Shown: positions 1 through 7,777 of the stretch, piece after piece
How positions within the stretch are numbered: the first letter of the stretch is position 1
Layout: every line of letters begins with the position of its first letter
DNA from: JAVBMP01 sp031552195
Lineage (GTDB): Bacteria > Desulfobacterota > Desulfovibrionia > Desulfovibrionales > Desulfovibrionaceae
Reading direction: 5' to 3'
Assembly (NCBI GenBank): GCA_031552195.1
Contig: JAVBMT010000024.1
Coordinates: 1-31,077, forward strand
Length of the DNA stretch: 31,077 nucleotides
The notes under the pieces: generated by a model
What the model saw: only the letters and a program-made list of their open reading frames with translations
The model's database searches: none
What the model was told of the DNA's origin: nothing
Program-made: the position numbers and the translations under genes

Positions 1-1047
1 AGACTGCGCGAAGGCCTTGGTGCGGCCGGGCTTGACGCCGGGGGCCTTGATCATCATTATGCCGTGCACCAGTTCTTCATAGGGCCAGGGGCGGCACTTG
101 CGCATAATGCCGTGGCCGTGTTCGCCGTTGCCCATGGGTTCGCCGTGGTCGTTGACCAGCATGAACATGGTGTCTTTTTCCAGGCCCAGGCGCTTGGCGT
201 TATCCATGAAATAACCCAGCCACTTGTCGCACATGGTCACTTTTTCGGCATAGAGCATGCGCACGTGGTGCAGTTCTTCTTCGGTGTAAATGCCGTCAAC
301 CGGGCCGATAAAGGGCAGGAAGGTGTCTTTGCCCTTGTAGCCTTTGTTATAGGGGCATTCCATTTCCGGATCGTACACGGAAGGGCTGTCCCAGGGTTCG
401 TGCGGATCAAAGTTGTCTATGAAGAGGAAGAAAGGCTTGTTCTTGTCGCGGCTTTCCAGGTATTTGACCGAATTTTTCATAACAACGGCCACGTTCTGGT
501 CTTCGTCGCTCTTCCAGTACTGGCGGTGCTTCAGGTAGTCTTCCATTTCATGCTGCAAGGCCTCGGCGGTGAACTGGCCGAGTTTGGCCACGCCTTTTTC
601 AATTGTGGACTTTTCGTTGAAGTCATAGAAATCGTAATGGATAAGGTCGTCTTTGCCGTAGTAGGTGTTGTCGGCTTCATGGCCGTGGGTGAACCACACC
701 TTGTCGAAGCCGCGGGTGTAGCCGAACTTGGTCAGGCGGTACATCGGGCAGTCGAAGATAAGGGCGGTGTCGATGTTGCTGCCCCAGCAGAGGTCGGCAA
801 TGGTGGTGTCGTCCATGTCTAGCGGGCTCCAGCCTTTGAAGGGCAGGGTGTAGCGTCCGGTGTGCATGGCTCTGCGGCAGGGAACAGTGGGCACGCCTTC
901 GATATAGCAGTTGTCGAAGACCATGGATTCGCGGGCGAAGCGGTCGAAGTTGGGGGTTTTAATCCAGTCGTTGCCGTTGCAGGCCAGGTAGTTGTACTGC
1001 AAGCTGTCGAACATCAAAACGATGGCGTTTTTTACTTCAGGATACAT
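1..1047 (-). CDS. Sulfatase-like hydrolase, copy A (partial, C-terminus outside window)
   Basis: First 349 residues of an alkaline-phosphatase-superfamily hydrolase; the gene runs off the left edge in frame, ending in ..AFAQS, about 170 residues short of its paralogs. The start at 1047 is set by AAAGGAG six bases upstream and by alignment with the other copies (MYPEVKN here, MYPPVKN elsewhere). Metal-ligand Asp14, TVPCR at residues 54-58, the DNFDPHEPWDSP block and VNDHGEPMGNGEHGHG are all visible. There is no signal peptide. By its N-terminus it groups with copies B and C (NDWIK, ESMVFDN). It is divergent from a LysR-type gene, with a LysR-style dyad between them, so it is the copy most likely controlled by that regulator. 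No good -35 box is seen, consistent with a need for an activator. The substrate is unknown. Confidence 0.9.
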   Translation of the reverse strand, partial: MYPEVKNAIVLMFDSLQYNYLACNGNDWIKTPNFDRFARESMVFDNCYIEGVPTVPCRRAMHTGRYTLPFKGWSPLDMDDTTIADLCWGSNIDTALIFDCPMYRLTKFGYTRGFDKVWFTHGHEADNTYYGKDDLIHYDFYDFNEKSTIEKGVAKLGQFTAEALQHEMEDYLKHRQYWKSDEDQNVAVVMKNSVKYLESRDKNKPFFLFIDNFDPHEPWDSPSVYDPEMECPYNKGYKGKDTFLPFIGPVDGIYTEEELHHVRMLYAEKVTMCDKWLGYFMDNAKRLGLEKDTMFMLVNDHGEPMGNGEHGHGIMRKCRPWPYEELVHGIMMIKAPGVKPGRTKAFAQS

Positions 1048-1121
1048 GAAATTTCTCCTTTTTTCTTTAGTTGGGCGGAAGTCCGCTCGTAATATTAAGC
1101 ATATAGCAGAAATATTTTTTG

Positions 1122-1153
1122 ATAGAAAATAGTTTAAACCTATTGAGCGATAG
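1122..1153. promoter_or_regulatory. Putative LysR-type regulator binding site
   Basis: Between the divergent copy A and LysR genes lies ATAG-N7-CTAT (1129-1143), a dyad that contains the T-N11-A core expected of LysR-family recognition sites. A further ATAG lies at 1122-1125, and another at 1150-1153 makes CTAT-N6-ATAG with the central arm. The dyad centre is about 90 bases from both start codons, typical for a site serving autoregulation and activation of the divergent target. Binding is inferred, not shown. Confidence 0.5.
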
Positions 1154-1227
1154 CTTAAAATGATGTATCCGGCAGTCGATGTTGAGAGGATTCAAGGCTG
1201 AAAAATTAACTTTCCATTGGGAGCGCC

Positions 1228-2112
1228 ATGGATTTTAAACGCTTGAAATATTTTCTGACCCTGGCGGAGGAGTTGCACTTCGGGCGGGCCGCCAAGCGCC
1301 TGAATATAGTGCAGCCGGCCTTGAGCGCGCAAATTCGCAACCTTGAAGAGGAACTTGGCGGATTATTGTTCGTGCGCACCAGCCGCCAGGTGGAACTTAC
1401 CTCTACCGGGGAGCTGTGTTTGCAGCAAGTGCGGCAGTTGTTCCAGCAACTTACCGACCTTAAAGAAATGGCGCAGGCTTCATTCAAGGGAGAATTGGGC
1501 AAAATCAGGGTCGGTTTTTCCAGCATTGTGGCCTTTACCGATTTTTTTTCCGGGCACATTAAGCGGTTTCAGGACAATTACCCCAAAGTGGAAATAATAA
1601 TGCATGAAGTGCCTCCGCTTTATCAGATAAAAGCCTTGCTTGCCGGCAAAATAGACGTGGGTTACGCCTCGTTGCTCGGCCTGGAGAAAAACCCGGATTT
1701 GTCGGCCAGGCTGGTTGGCGTTTATCCTTTCGTGGTAGCCATGCGCAAGGATCACCCTTTGGCCGGGCGCGGCAAACTGGCCCACAACGACTTGAAAGAT
1801 GAAAAAATAATTATTTATTCCTCTGAGGATAATGACGAGTTCAACACGCTGACGACTCACCTTATGCGGTCTATAGAAGATTATAACGTTGACTACTTCG
1901 ACCGTAGGGGGTCGCTTTTAAGCATGCTCACCCTGGTGGCGGCCGGGCAGGGAATTGCCATAATGCCATGCCCGGTTCAGAGCATAAAGGCAAGTGACGT
2001 TATATATATTCCCCTTGCCGAAACGGAAGCTTCGACTTCTTTTTTCATGATACGCCGGGCGCAGGAAGCCAGCCCGGCGGTGCATGCTTTCTGGGATTTC
2101 ACCGGCGCATGA
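1228..2112 (+). CDS. LysR-family transcriptional regulator
   Basis: 294 residues, the usual LysR length. Residues 1-60 form the winged helix-turn-helix (LKYFLTLAEELHFGRAAKRL, then QPALSAQIRNLEEELG and LTSTG). Residues from about 90 to 290 are the periplasmic-binding-protein-like effector domain. The start is supported by GGGAG seven bases upstream. It is divergent from sulfatase-like copy A, and a dyad of the LysR type sits between them, so copy A is the likely target. It converges on copy B, with a strong bidirectional terminator between. LysR proteins usually need a small-molecule co-inducer; here it might be a substrate or product of the hydrolase, which is inference. The effector cannot be read from the sequence. 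Confidence 0.92.
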   Translation: MDFKRLKYFLTLAEELHFGRAAKRLNIVQPALSAQIRNLEEELGGLLFVRTSRQVELTSTGELCLQQVRQLFQQLTDLKEMAQASFKGELGKIRVGFSSIVAFTDFFSGHIKRFQDNYPKVEIIMHEVPPLYQIKALLAGKIDVGYASLLGLEKNPDLSARLVGVYPFVVAMRKDHPLAGRGKLAHNDLKDEKIIIYSSEDNDEFNTLTTHLMRSIEDYNVDYFDRRGSLLSMLTLVAAGQGIAIMPCPVQSIKASDVIYIPLAETEASTSFFMIRRAQEASPAVHAFWDFTGA

Positions 2113-2163
2113 TTCTTTCTTTTTAGCCAGGTAACGTTTGCGCGCAGGGCGTATGCTGCTAAA

Positions 2164-2204
2164 AAAACCCGTGTAAGGAGAGTAACTCTCCTTACACGGG
2201 TTTT
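2164..2204. terminator. Bidirectional intrinsic terminator (LysR gene / copy B)
   Basis: Perfect 19-bp stem (2164-2182 with 2186-2204) around a 3-base loop, with an A run on the left and TTTT on the right. It sits between the converging ends of the LysR gene and copy B and can end both transcripts. Confidence 0.9.
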
Positions 2205-2241
2205 CAGTTGACCGCCGTAATGCCACGGCATGTTTTTTTAT

Positions 2242-3795
2242 TTAGCAGGTACGCAGATAGCCCATGAATTCGCGCAGTTCATCCCACAGTTTTTTGGCTA
2301 CGTCTGGGTGCTGCGTGACGATGTTGTGGAGCTGGGCGTTATCTTTTTTGCGGTCGTAAAGCTCGTCGATAGCCGGAACTTCAGAGGTGGAGCTGGGGGT
2401 GCAGGTCCACTGGTCTTCGCCGTCTATCGAGGCGCCTTCCTTCAATTTTTTCTGGGCATCGCTCAAGGCCTGCTGGCCTTTAAGGTTTTCGCCTTTGTAC
2501 ATGGTTTGGGCCGCCGGGCCGTAAAACTCGATCATGTCCTGCTTGGCGGTGGCGTCGTCTTTTTTCACCCAGTGGATGAAAGACCAGTCGTCAGTGATGA
2601 TCGACCAGGAAAACTTGTGGTAGCCGGCAATGGCGAAGTCACGGACTTTTTCCACCTGGCGGAAGGCGATGGGCATAAGGCTTTTGCCCTGGTGGAAGTC
2701 GCGCACGCCGAGTCCGAGCCAGTCGCACACGGTGGGGGCCACGTCGCAAGACTGGGCGAAAGCTTTGGTGCGGCCGGGTTTGACGCCGGGCGCCTTGATC
2801 ATCATGATGCCGTGCACCAGTTCTTCATAGGGCCAGGGGCGGCACTTGCGCATGATGCCGTGGCCGTGTTCGCCGTTGCCCATGGGTTCGCCGTGGTCGT
2901 TCACCACCATGAACATGGTGTCTTTTTCCAGGCCGAGGCGTTTGCAGTTGTCCATGAAGTAACCAAGCCCTTTGTCGCACATGGATACTTTTTCCGCGTA
3001 AAGCATGCGCACATGGTGCAATTCTTCTTCCGTGTAAAGGCCTTTAACTTCTCCGGCGATGGGCAGGAAGACGTCTTTGCCTTTATAGTCCGGGTTGTAA
3101 GGGCACTTCATTTCCGGGTCGTAAACCGAGGGGCTGTCCCACGGTTCATGCGGGTCAAAGTTGTCTATGAAGAGGAAGAAAGGCTTGTTTGGGTCGCGGG
3201 CCTCAAGGTATTTGACCGAGTTTTTCATAACGTGGGCCACGTTCTGATCTTCGTCGCTCTTCCAGTACTGGCGGTGCTTGAGGTAATCTTCGGTTTCAGC
3301 CATAACCACGTTGAGCACCTTTTCGCCGTATTGGGCGGCGTAAGCCTTTTTGCTGGCCTCGGTGTGATAGTCGTCTTTGTTGCAGTGGATAAGGTCGTCC
3401 TGAGAGTAGAACATGTGGTCGGCTTCATGGCCGTGTGTGAACCACACCTTGTCGAAGCCGCGGGTGTAGCCGAACTTGGTCAGGCGATACATCGGGCAGT
3501 CGAAGATAAGGGCGGTGTCGATGTTGCTGCCCCAGCAGAGGTCGGCAATGGTGGTGTCTTCCATGTCCAGCGGGCTCCAGCCTTTGAAGGGCAGGGTGTA
3601 GCGGCCGGTGTGCATGGCTCTGCGGCAGGGAACGGTGGGCACGCCTTCGATGTAGCAGTTGTCGAAGACCATGGATTCGCGGGCGAAACGGTCGAAATTG
3701 GGTGTTTTAATCCAGTCGTTGCCGTTGCAGGCCAGGTAGTTGTACTGCAAGCTGTCGAACATCATGACAATAGCGTTTTTTACCGGTGGGTACAT
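2242..3795 (-). CDS. Sulfatase-like hydrolase, copy B
   Basis: 517 residues from the ATG at 3795; an ATG directly before it (3798) would add one Met. I prefer 3795 because the paralogs start MYPP and GGAG lies six bases ahead. It carries the family set: Asp14, TVPCR at 54-58, DNFDPHEPWDSP, VNDHGEPMGNGEHGHG, the DGEDQWTCTP block near the C-terminus and a final GYLRTC. It differs from the others at MCDKGLGYFMDNCKRLG, where they read DKWLGYFMDNAKRLG. Its variable segments (about residues 128-165 and 411-455) are unlike those of any other copy, for example NKDDYHTEASKKAY. There is no secretion signal, so it should be cytoplasmic. The open frame covering the opposite strand is an antisense shadow. 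Catalysis as a sulfate- or phosphoester hydrolase is inferred from fold only. Confidence 0.93.
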   Translation of the reverse strand: MYPPVKNAIVMMFDSLQYNYLACNGNDWIKTPNFDRFARESMVFDNCYIEGVPTVPCRRAMHTGRYTLPFKGWSPLDMEDTTIADLCWGSNIDTALIFDCPMYRLTKFGYTRGFDKVWFTHGHEADHMFYSQDDLIHCNKDDYHTEASKKAYAAQYGEKVLNVVMAETEDYLKHRQYWKSDEDQNVAHVMKNSVKYLEARDPNKPFFLFIDNFDPHEPWDSPSVYDPEMKCPYNPDYKGKDVFLPIAGEVKGLYTEEELHHVRMLYAEKVSMCDKGLGYFMDNCKRLGLEKDTMFMVVNDHGEPMGNGEHGHGIMRKCRPWPYEELVHGIMMIKAPGVKPGRTKAFAQSCDVAPTVCDWLGLGVRDFHQGKSLMPIAFRQVEKVRDFAIAGYHKFSWSIITDDWSFIHWVKKDDATAKQDMIEFYGPAAQTMYKGENLKGQQALSDAQKKLKEGASIDGEDQWTCTPSSTSEVPAIDELYDRKKDNAQLHNIVTQHPDVAKKLWDELREFMGYLRTC

Positions 3796-3848
3796 CATAT
3801 TCTCCTTTTTATCAGGCGATTCGCCCTTGTGATTTATAACACTTGACT

Positions 3849-3877
3849 TTCTAAGCTTGCAATTAATAATTTGTCAA
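3849..3877 (-). promoter_or_regulatory. Candidate sigma-70 promoter of copy B
   Basis: Reading the minus strand, an exact TTGACA (3872-3877) is followed after 17 bases by TTAGAA (3849-3854), about 55 bases before the ATG. The -10 is poor. A second candidate, TTGCAA with TATAAA 18 bases on, overlaps just downstream. The TTGACA box recurs upstream of copies D, E and F. Confidence 0.35.
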
Positions 3878-4012
3878 GGGGGCTTCGGATTTTTTACAGT
3901 TTGCGGAAACCGCCCGGCGCTGGCCTGTTTCCGCAGGCATGCGGCTCACACCATACTGAAAAAACCGAACCGTGGTAATGTGAATTTGAAAGCAGATGAA
4001 GAAAAGAAAAAA

Positions 4013-4056
4013 AAGACCTTCTTGCCGCCGGAATCGCCCGGCGGCAAGAAGGTCTT
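4013..4056 (-). terminator. Intrinsic terminator of copy C
   Basis: Perfect 19-bp GC-rich stem (4013-4031 with 4038-4056) and a 6-base loop. On the minus strand it is followed by a U run (plus-strand A run at 4003-4012), 27 bases past the stop of copy C. Confidence 0.9.
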
Positions 4057-4083
4057 CATCTTTAAAGCTATAAGCCCGTATTT

Positions 4084-5652
4084 TTAGCAGGTGCGCAGGT
4101 AACCCATGAATCCGCGCAGATCATCCCACAGTTTTTTGGCTACTTCGGGGTTCTTGTCGATGACGTTATAAAGCTGGGCGTTGTCTTTTTTGCGGTCATA
4201 GAGTTCATCCTTGGCCGGAACTTCAGAAACGCTGCCCGGGGTGCAGGTCCACTGGTCTTCGCCGTCCAGGCTGGCGGAGTCTTTCAGGTCTTTGGCCGCA
4301 TCGGATTCCAGGTCGATGTTTATGGTGCTGGAACCTTTTTTCTTGCCGATAGATTCCATGTGGTCGAACGTGCCGCCGTAAATGCCGGCCATAGACGCGC
4401 CAACGGTGTTTTCATCATTTTTGGCCCAGTGGATGTAAGACCAGTCGTCGGTGATGATGGACCAGGAATACTTGTGATAGCCGGCAATGGCGAAATCGCG
4501 CAGTTTTTCAACTTCGCGGCGGCAGATGGGCAGAAGGCTTACGCCCTGGTGGAAGTCGCGCACGCCAAGGCCGAGCCAGTCGCAAACCGTGGGGGCCACG
4601 TCGCAAGACTGGGCGAAGGCTTTGGTGCGGCCTGGTTTGATGCCGGGGCCTTTGATCATCATTATGCCGTGCACCAGCTCTTCATAGGGCCAGGGGCGGC
4701 ACTTGCGCATGATGCCGTGGCCGTGTTCGCCGTTGCCCATGGGTTCGCCGTGGTCGTTGACCACCATGAACAGGGTGTCTTTTTCCAGGCCGAGGCGCTT
4801 GGCGTTATCCATGAAGTAACCCAGCCACTTGTCGCACATGGTCACTTTTTCGGCATAGAGCATGCGCACGTGGTGCAGTTCTTCTTCTGAGTACAGGCCT
4901 TTCACCGGGCCCATGATGGGCAGGAACTGGTCCTTTTCTTTGTAGTCAGGGTTGTAGGGGCAGCTCATTTCCGGGTCGTAAACCGAGGGGCTGTCCCAGG
5001 GTTCGTGCGGATCAAAGTTGTCAATCCAGAGGAAGAACGGCTTGTTCTGGTCGCGGCCTTCAAGATAGCAGACGGCGTTTTTCATAACGTGCGCCACGTT
5101 TTGATCTTCGTCGCTCTTCCAGTACTGGCGCTGCTTCAGGTAGCATTCGGTTTCTTTCAGGAGGGGGCCTACCACGCCTTCTCCCAGAACCTTGTCGGCA
5201 TCACGCAGTATGTGGTCTTCGTGGAATTCTTCCGGCGTGTAGTGGATAAGTTCGTCTTTGGCGTAGAAATACTGGTCGCCTTCGTGCCCGTGGTGGAACC
5301 ATACCTTGTCGAAACCGCGGGTGTAGCCGAACTTCACCAGGCGGTACATGGGGCAGTCGAAAATGATGGCGGTGTCTATGTTTGACCCCCAGCACAGGTC
5401 GGCTATGGTGGTTTCTTCCATGGTCAGCGCGCTCCAGCCGAAGAACGGCAGGGTATAACGGCCGGTATGCATGGCTCTGCGACAGGGAACGGTGGGCACG
5501 CCTTCGATGTAGCAGTTGTCGAACACCATCGATTCGCGGGCGAAACGGTCGAAGTTGGGGGTTTTAATCCAGTCGTTGCCGTTGCAGGCCAGGTAGTTGT
5601 ACTGCAAGCTGTCGAACATCATGACTATAACGTTTTTTACCGGTGGGTACAT
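4084..5652 (-). CDS. Sulfatase-like hydrolase, copy C (probable sigma-54/RtcR-type target)
   Basis: 522 residues from the ATG at 5652. A further in-frame ATG at 5685 is rejected because GGAGG lies five bases before 5652 and all paralogs begin MYPP. TVPCR stands at the nucleophile position, VNDHGEPMGNGEHGHG supplies the second metal cluster, and the C-terminus is GYLRTC. The second variable segment is the longest but one (KKKGSSTINIDLESDAAKDL) and contains SMAGIYGGT, shared only with copy E although the N-terminus groups with A and B; this suggests recombination between copies. It is divergent from the RtcR-like activator and preceded by a -24/-12 element, unlike the other copies, so conditional expression under that activator is likely. 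Confidence 0.93.
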   Translation of the reverse strand: MYPPVKNVIVMMFDSLQYNYLACNGNDWIKTPNFDRFARESMVFDNCYIEGVPTVPCRRAMHTGRYTLPFFGWSALTMEETTIADLCWGSNIDTAIIFDCPMYRLVKFGYTRGFDKVWFHHGHEGDQYFYAKDELIHYTPEEFHEDHILRDADKVLGEGVVGPLLKETECYLKQRQYWKSDEDQNVAHVMKNAVCYLEGRDQNKPFFLWIDNFDPHEPWDSPSVYDPEMSCPYNPDYKEKDQFLPIMGPVKGLYSEEELHHVRMLYAEKVTMCDKWLGYFMDNAKRLGLEKDTLFMVVNDHGEPMGNGEHGHGIMRKCRPWPYEELVHGIMMIKGPGIKPGRTKAFAQSCDVAPTVCDWLGLGVRDFHQGVSLLPICRREVEKLRDFAIAGYHKYSWSIITDDWSYIHWAKNDENTVGASMAGIYGGTFDHMESIGKKKGSSTINIDLESDAAKDLKDSASLDGEDQWTCTPGSVSEVPAKDELYDRKKDNAQLYNVIDKNPEVAKKLWDDLRGFMGYLRTC

Positions 5653-5719
5653 AACGCCTCCAATTAATTGTTTTTTCTCAAGCAAGCGCCACGGCGGCGC
5701 TGTTGGTCGGCATAATGAA

Positions 5720-5735
5720 GCAAGTAATATGCCAA
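5720..5735 (-). promoter_or_regulatory. Sigma-54 (-24/-12) promoter of copy C
   Basis: The minus strand reads TTGGCATATTACTTGC, matching the consensus YTGGCACGN4TTGC at GG(-24) and GC(-12) with exact spacing; only the CG after TGGCA differs. The predicted transcript start is near 5708, leaving a leader of about 56 bases before the copy C ATG. A sigma-54 activator gene lies directly divergent. Confidence 0.72.
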
Positions 5736-5821
5736 TTGCCGCAAAACGTCTTTAATGGCTTGGTTAAACAATAAGTTGCCCTTTTAGGATATCAGGTGTA
5801 ATTGCGTTTTAATGCTTTATT

Positions 5822-5857
5822 GGCATCAAATCAAAAAAAACGCATCTTTTTGATGCC
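5822..5857. promoter_or_regulatory. Inverted repeat ahead of the RtcR-like gene (possible activator site or leader hairpin)
   Basis: GGCATCAAA (5822-5830) and TTTGATGCC (5849-5857) form a perfect 9-bp inverted repeat. An extra GCATC at 5842-5846 can also pair with the right arm, so two alternative hairpins are possible. The element lies 115-150 bases upstream of the predicted copy C start, the usual distance for a sigma-54 activator site, and also in the leader of the regulator's own gene. Confidence 0.4.
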
Positions 5858-5873
5858 TGTGGAGAATGTACGC

Positions 5874-7604
5874 ATGCCTGAATATGATAAAAAGAAGAAT
5901 GTATTTTTCAGTGTTGTCGCGACGGGCTATGAAGCGGTGTACGGCAAGAGCAACGCCAATATCTGGCGCCCGACCCTGGACCTTTGCCGCATCAATGAAT
6001 TTCCTGTTGATGAATTATACCTGATCGTGCTTAAACACTGGGATTACCTTATGCCGGATCTGCTGCGCGACATAGCGTCCGTTTCGCCAGCTACAAAAGT
6101 GAAAGTTCTGCATATTGAAAATAATCATGTCGTTGATTTTACAGGCCAGTATGGTTATTTTTCAAAAATTTTCAGCGAATATATTATCGACGCTGAAAAC
6201 ACTAAATATTACATCAATCTGCCGCCGGGAAGAGGGTACTTTTTATATTTTTGCATGTTGAGCATTATTTATACACTCAACCTGCCCCTTGAAATTTTTT
6301 TTGTGTTCCCGGGCGGAGAATACTCTGTAGGCAACCCGGACCCGGCGTCGTGGCTCTCTATAGCCCGCATTCTCGATATTTCGCAAACTCCGGACGGAGT
6401 TCTTACGCGCAACGTAACAGTCAGGAACAAACGTTTCGCGGAATTGCTTGAACAAGTAGAGCAGGTGGCGAAAGTTTCAAGCGCTCCGCTCCTGTTCAGC
6501 GGCGAAAGCGGCACGGGCAAGTCGCAACTGGCGCGAGCCGTCTATCAACTGAAAAGGAGCGCCGCCGGGCTGGAAGGCCATCTGATTGAAGTGAGCTGCG
6601 CCGCCCTGCGGGGCGACAGCGCCCTGTCAGCGTTGTTCGGGCACGTCAAGGGGGCTTACACCCATGCCGTGCAATCACGCCGCGGCCTGTTGCTTCAGGC
6701 CCATAAGGGCGTGCTGTTTCTTGATGAAATAGGCGAAATGGACCTTGATTCCCAAGCCCTGCTGGTGAAAGCGCTGGAAGAAAAAACTTTTTTGCCTGTA
6801 GGGTCAGATGTGCCTGTTTACAGTGATTTTCATCTCATTTGCGGCACGAACCGTTCTTTAAGCGAAGAAGTGGCCAGGGGCAGATTCCGTGCCGATCTTT
6901 TCGCGCGTATAAATTTATGGGCTTTTGAGTTGCCTCCGCTGCGGGAACGGCCGGAAGACATTGAAGCCAACCTGGACTTTGAACTGAAGCGCCTGAGCAC
7001 TGAATTGAAACGCCCGGTGGCCTTCCACCCCGGCGCCCGTAAAGAGTTCCTGGAATTCGCGGTGTCGCCTCAGGCCTTATGGCTGGCGAATTTTCGTGAT
7101 TTTTCCTCCGCCGTGACCCGCATGGGCACTTTGGCCGCCAAAGGGATTATCAATAAAAACATCGTGCTGGCGGAGAAAGACTATTTGCTTGAAATGTGGC
7201 AAAAGGCCAGGCCGGATGCGTCTGAATCCTGTTCTCCATGTTCCGTGAATTCATTTTCACCTTCCGCCGCGTTCGTTCCGGTTTTTTCAGAAGCGGTGGC
7301 TTCGGTTGCGCCTGCCGCGCCGTCTTCCGGTTTCAAAGCGGAACAAGGCGCATCTTCAGCGTTTTCCCTGCTGGAGCGACTGGCGTCTTCCGGCTGCATT
7401 TCCGCAAAGGTTATGGATTTGGATTACTTTACAAAAGTACAGCTGGAAGGCGTCTTGAAGGTTTGCCTGGAAAGTTCCAGCCTGATGGAAGCCGGGCCGC
7501 GCATTTTCGGGCAAGATAAAAGCCCCAGGAGACAAAGCAACCGCCTTTCAAAATATCTTACCGGGCACGGCATAAATTGGCGGCAGTTGAAACTGTCCGC
7601 CTGA
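5874..7604 (+). CDS. RtcR-like sigma-54-dependent activator (CARF-type sensor + AAA+)
   Basis: 576 residues from the ATG at 5874, chosen because GGAG lies nine bases ahead and the text then aligns with the start of RtcR; ATG 5853 and TTG 5802 are upstream in-frame alternatives. Residues 1-180 match the RtcR N-terminal domain (WRPTLDLC, RDIASVSPATKV, YYINLPPGRGYFLYFCML), a CARF-type fold. The AAA+ core follows: Walker A GESGTGKS 210-217, Walker B LFLDEIGEM 281-289, sensor I near 324, arginines in FRADLFARI 338-346. The C-terminus matches RtcR's helix-turn-helix end. Odd points: the sigma-54-contacting loop reads GAYTHA (260-265) instead of GAFTGA; residues 449-505 are an Ala/Ser-rich linker longer than in E. 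coli RtcR (532 residues); no rtcA or rtcB lies nearby. Divergent copy C is the likely target. In E. coli RtcR controls the RNA-repair genes rtcBA. Confidence 0.88.
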   Translation: MPEYDKKKNVFFSVVATGYEAVYGKSNANIWRPTLDLCRINEFPVDELYLIVLKHWDYLMPDLLRDIASVSPATKVKVLHIENNHVVDFTGQYGYFSKIFSEYIIDAENTKYYINLPPGRGYFLYFCMLSIIYTLNLPLEIFFVFPGGEYSVGNPDPASWLSIARILDISQTPDGVLTRNVTVRNKRFAELLEQVEQVAKVSSAPLLFSGESGTGKSQLARAVYQLKRSAAGLEGHLIEVSCAALRGDSALSALFGHVKGAYTHAVQSRRGLLLQAHKGVLFLDEIGEMDLDSQALLVKALEEKTFLPVGSDVPVYSDFHLICGTNRSLSEEVARGRFRADLFARINLWAFELPPLRERPEDIEANLDFELKRLSTELKRPVAFHPGARKEFLEFAVSPQALWLANFRDFSSAVTRMGTLAAKGIINKNIVLAEKDYLLEMWQKARPDASESCSPCSVNSFSPSAAFVPVFSEAVASVAPAAPSSGFKAEQGASSAFSLLERLASSGCISAKVMDLDYFTKVQLEGVLKVCLESSSLMEAGPRIFGQDKSPRRQSNRLSKYLTGHGINWRQLKLSA

Positions 7605-7705
7605 ATTTTATTCTTCCGGTTTTCGTTGGCCGGAACCGCTTGCGCGATGTGAACGCCAAGGCGCGGCTGTCCGTGGATTTGCCCGCCGCGGACTTTAAAA
7701 ACAAG

Positions 7706-7748
7706 AACGCTTTTACCGTAAGGCGAATTCCTTGCCGGTAAAAGCGTT
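7706..7748. terminator. Bidirectional intrinsic terminator (RtcR-like gene / copy D)
   Basis: 13-bp stem (7706-7718 with 7736-7748) enclosing a smaller AAGG/CCTT stem, between the converging ends of the activator gene and copy D. AAAAACAAG on the left and ATTGTTT on the right give modest U tracts both ways. Confidence 0.75.
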
Positions 7749-7777
7749 ATTGTTTATGAAGCGAATTTTATATTACA

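Noticed and set aside
2230..3846. Long plus-strand open frame of about 538 codons opposite copy B, and similar frames opposite copies A and C to F
   Set aside because: They mirror the strongly conserved hydrolase genes on the other strand, recur wherever those do, are rich in Val/Ala/Phe/His as expected of antisense frames, and lack ribosome sites.
3857..4087. Short plus-strand ORF between copies B and C
   Set aside because: It runs through the terminator hairpin and has no ribosome site.
5653..5685. Upstream ATG giving copy C an extra 11 residues
   Set aside because: The ribosome site GGAGG lies inside this extension and points to the ATG at 5652, matching all paralogs.
5802..5873. TTG or ATG (5853) starts for the RtcR-like gene
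   Set aside because: No ribosome site precedes them, the region is taken by an inverted repeat, and RtcR homology begins at the ATG at 5874.
7614..7635. Small TTCCGG/CCGGAA hairpin after the RtcR-like gene
   Set aside because: Only 6 bp with no T run; the stronger hairpin at 7706-7748 explains termination.
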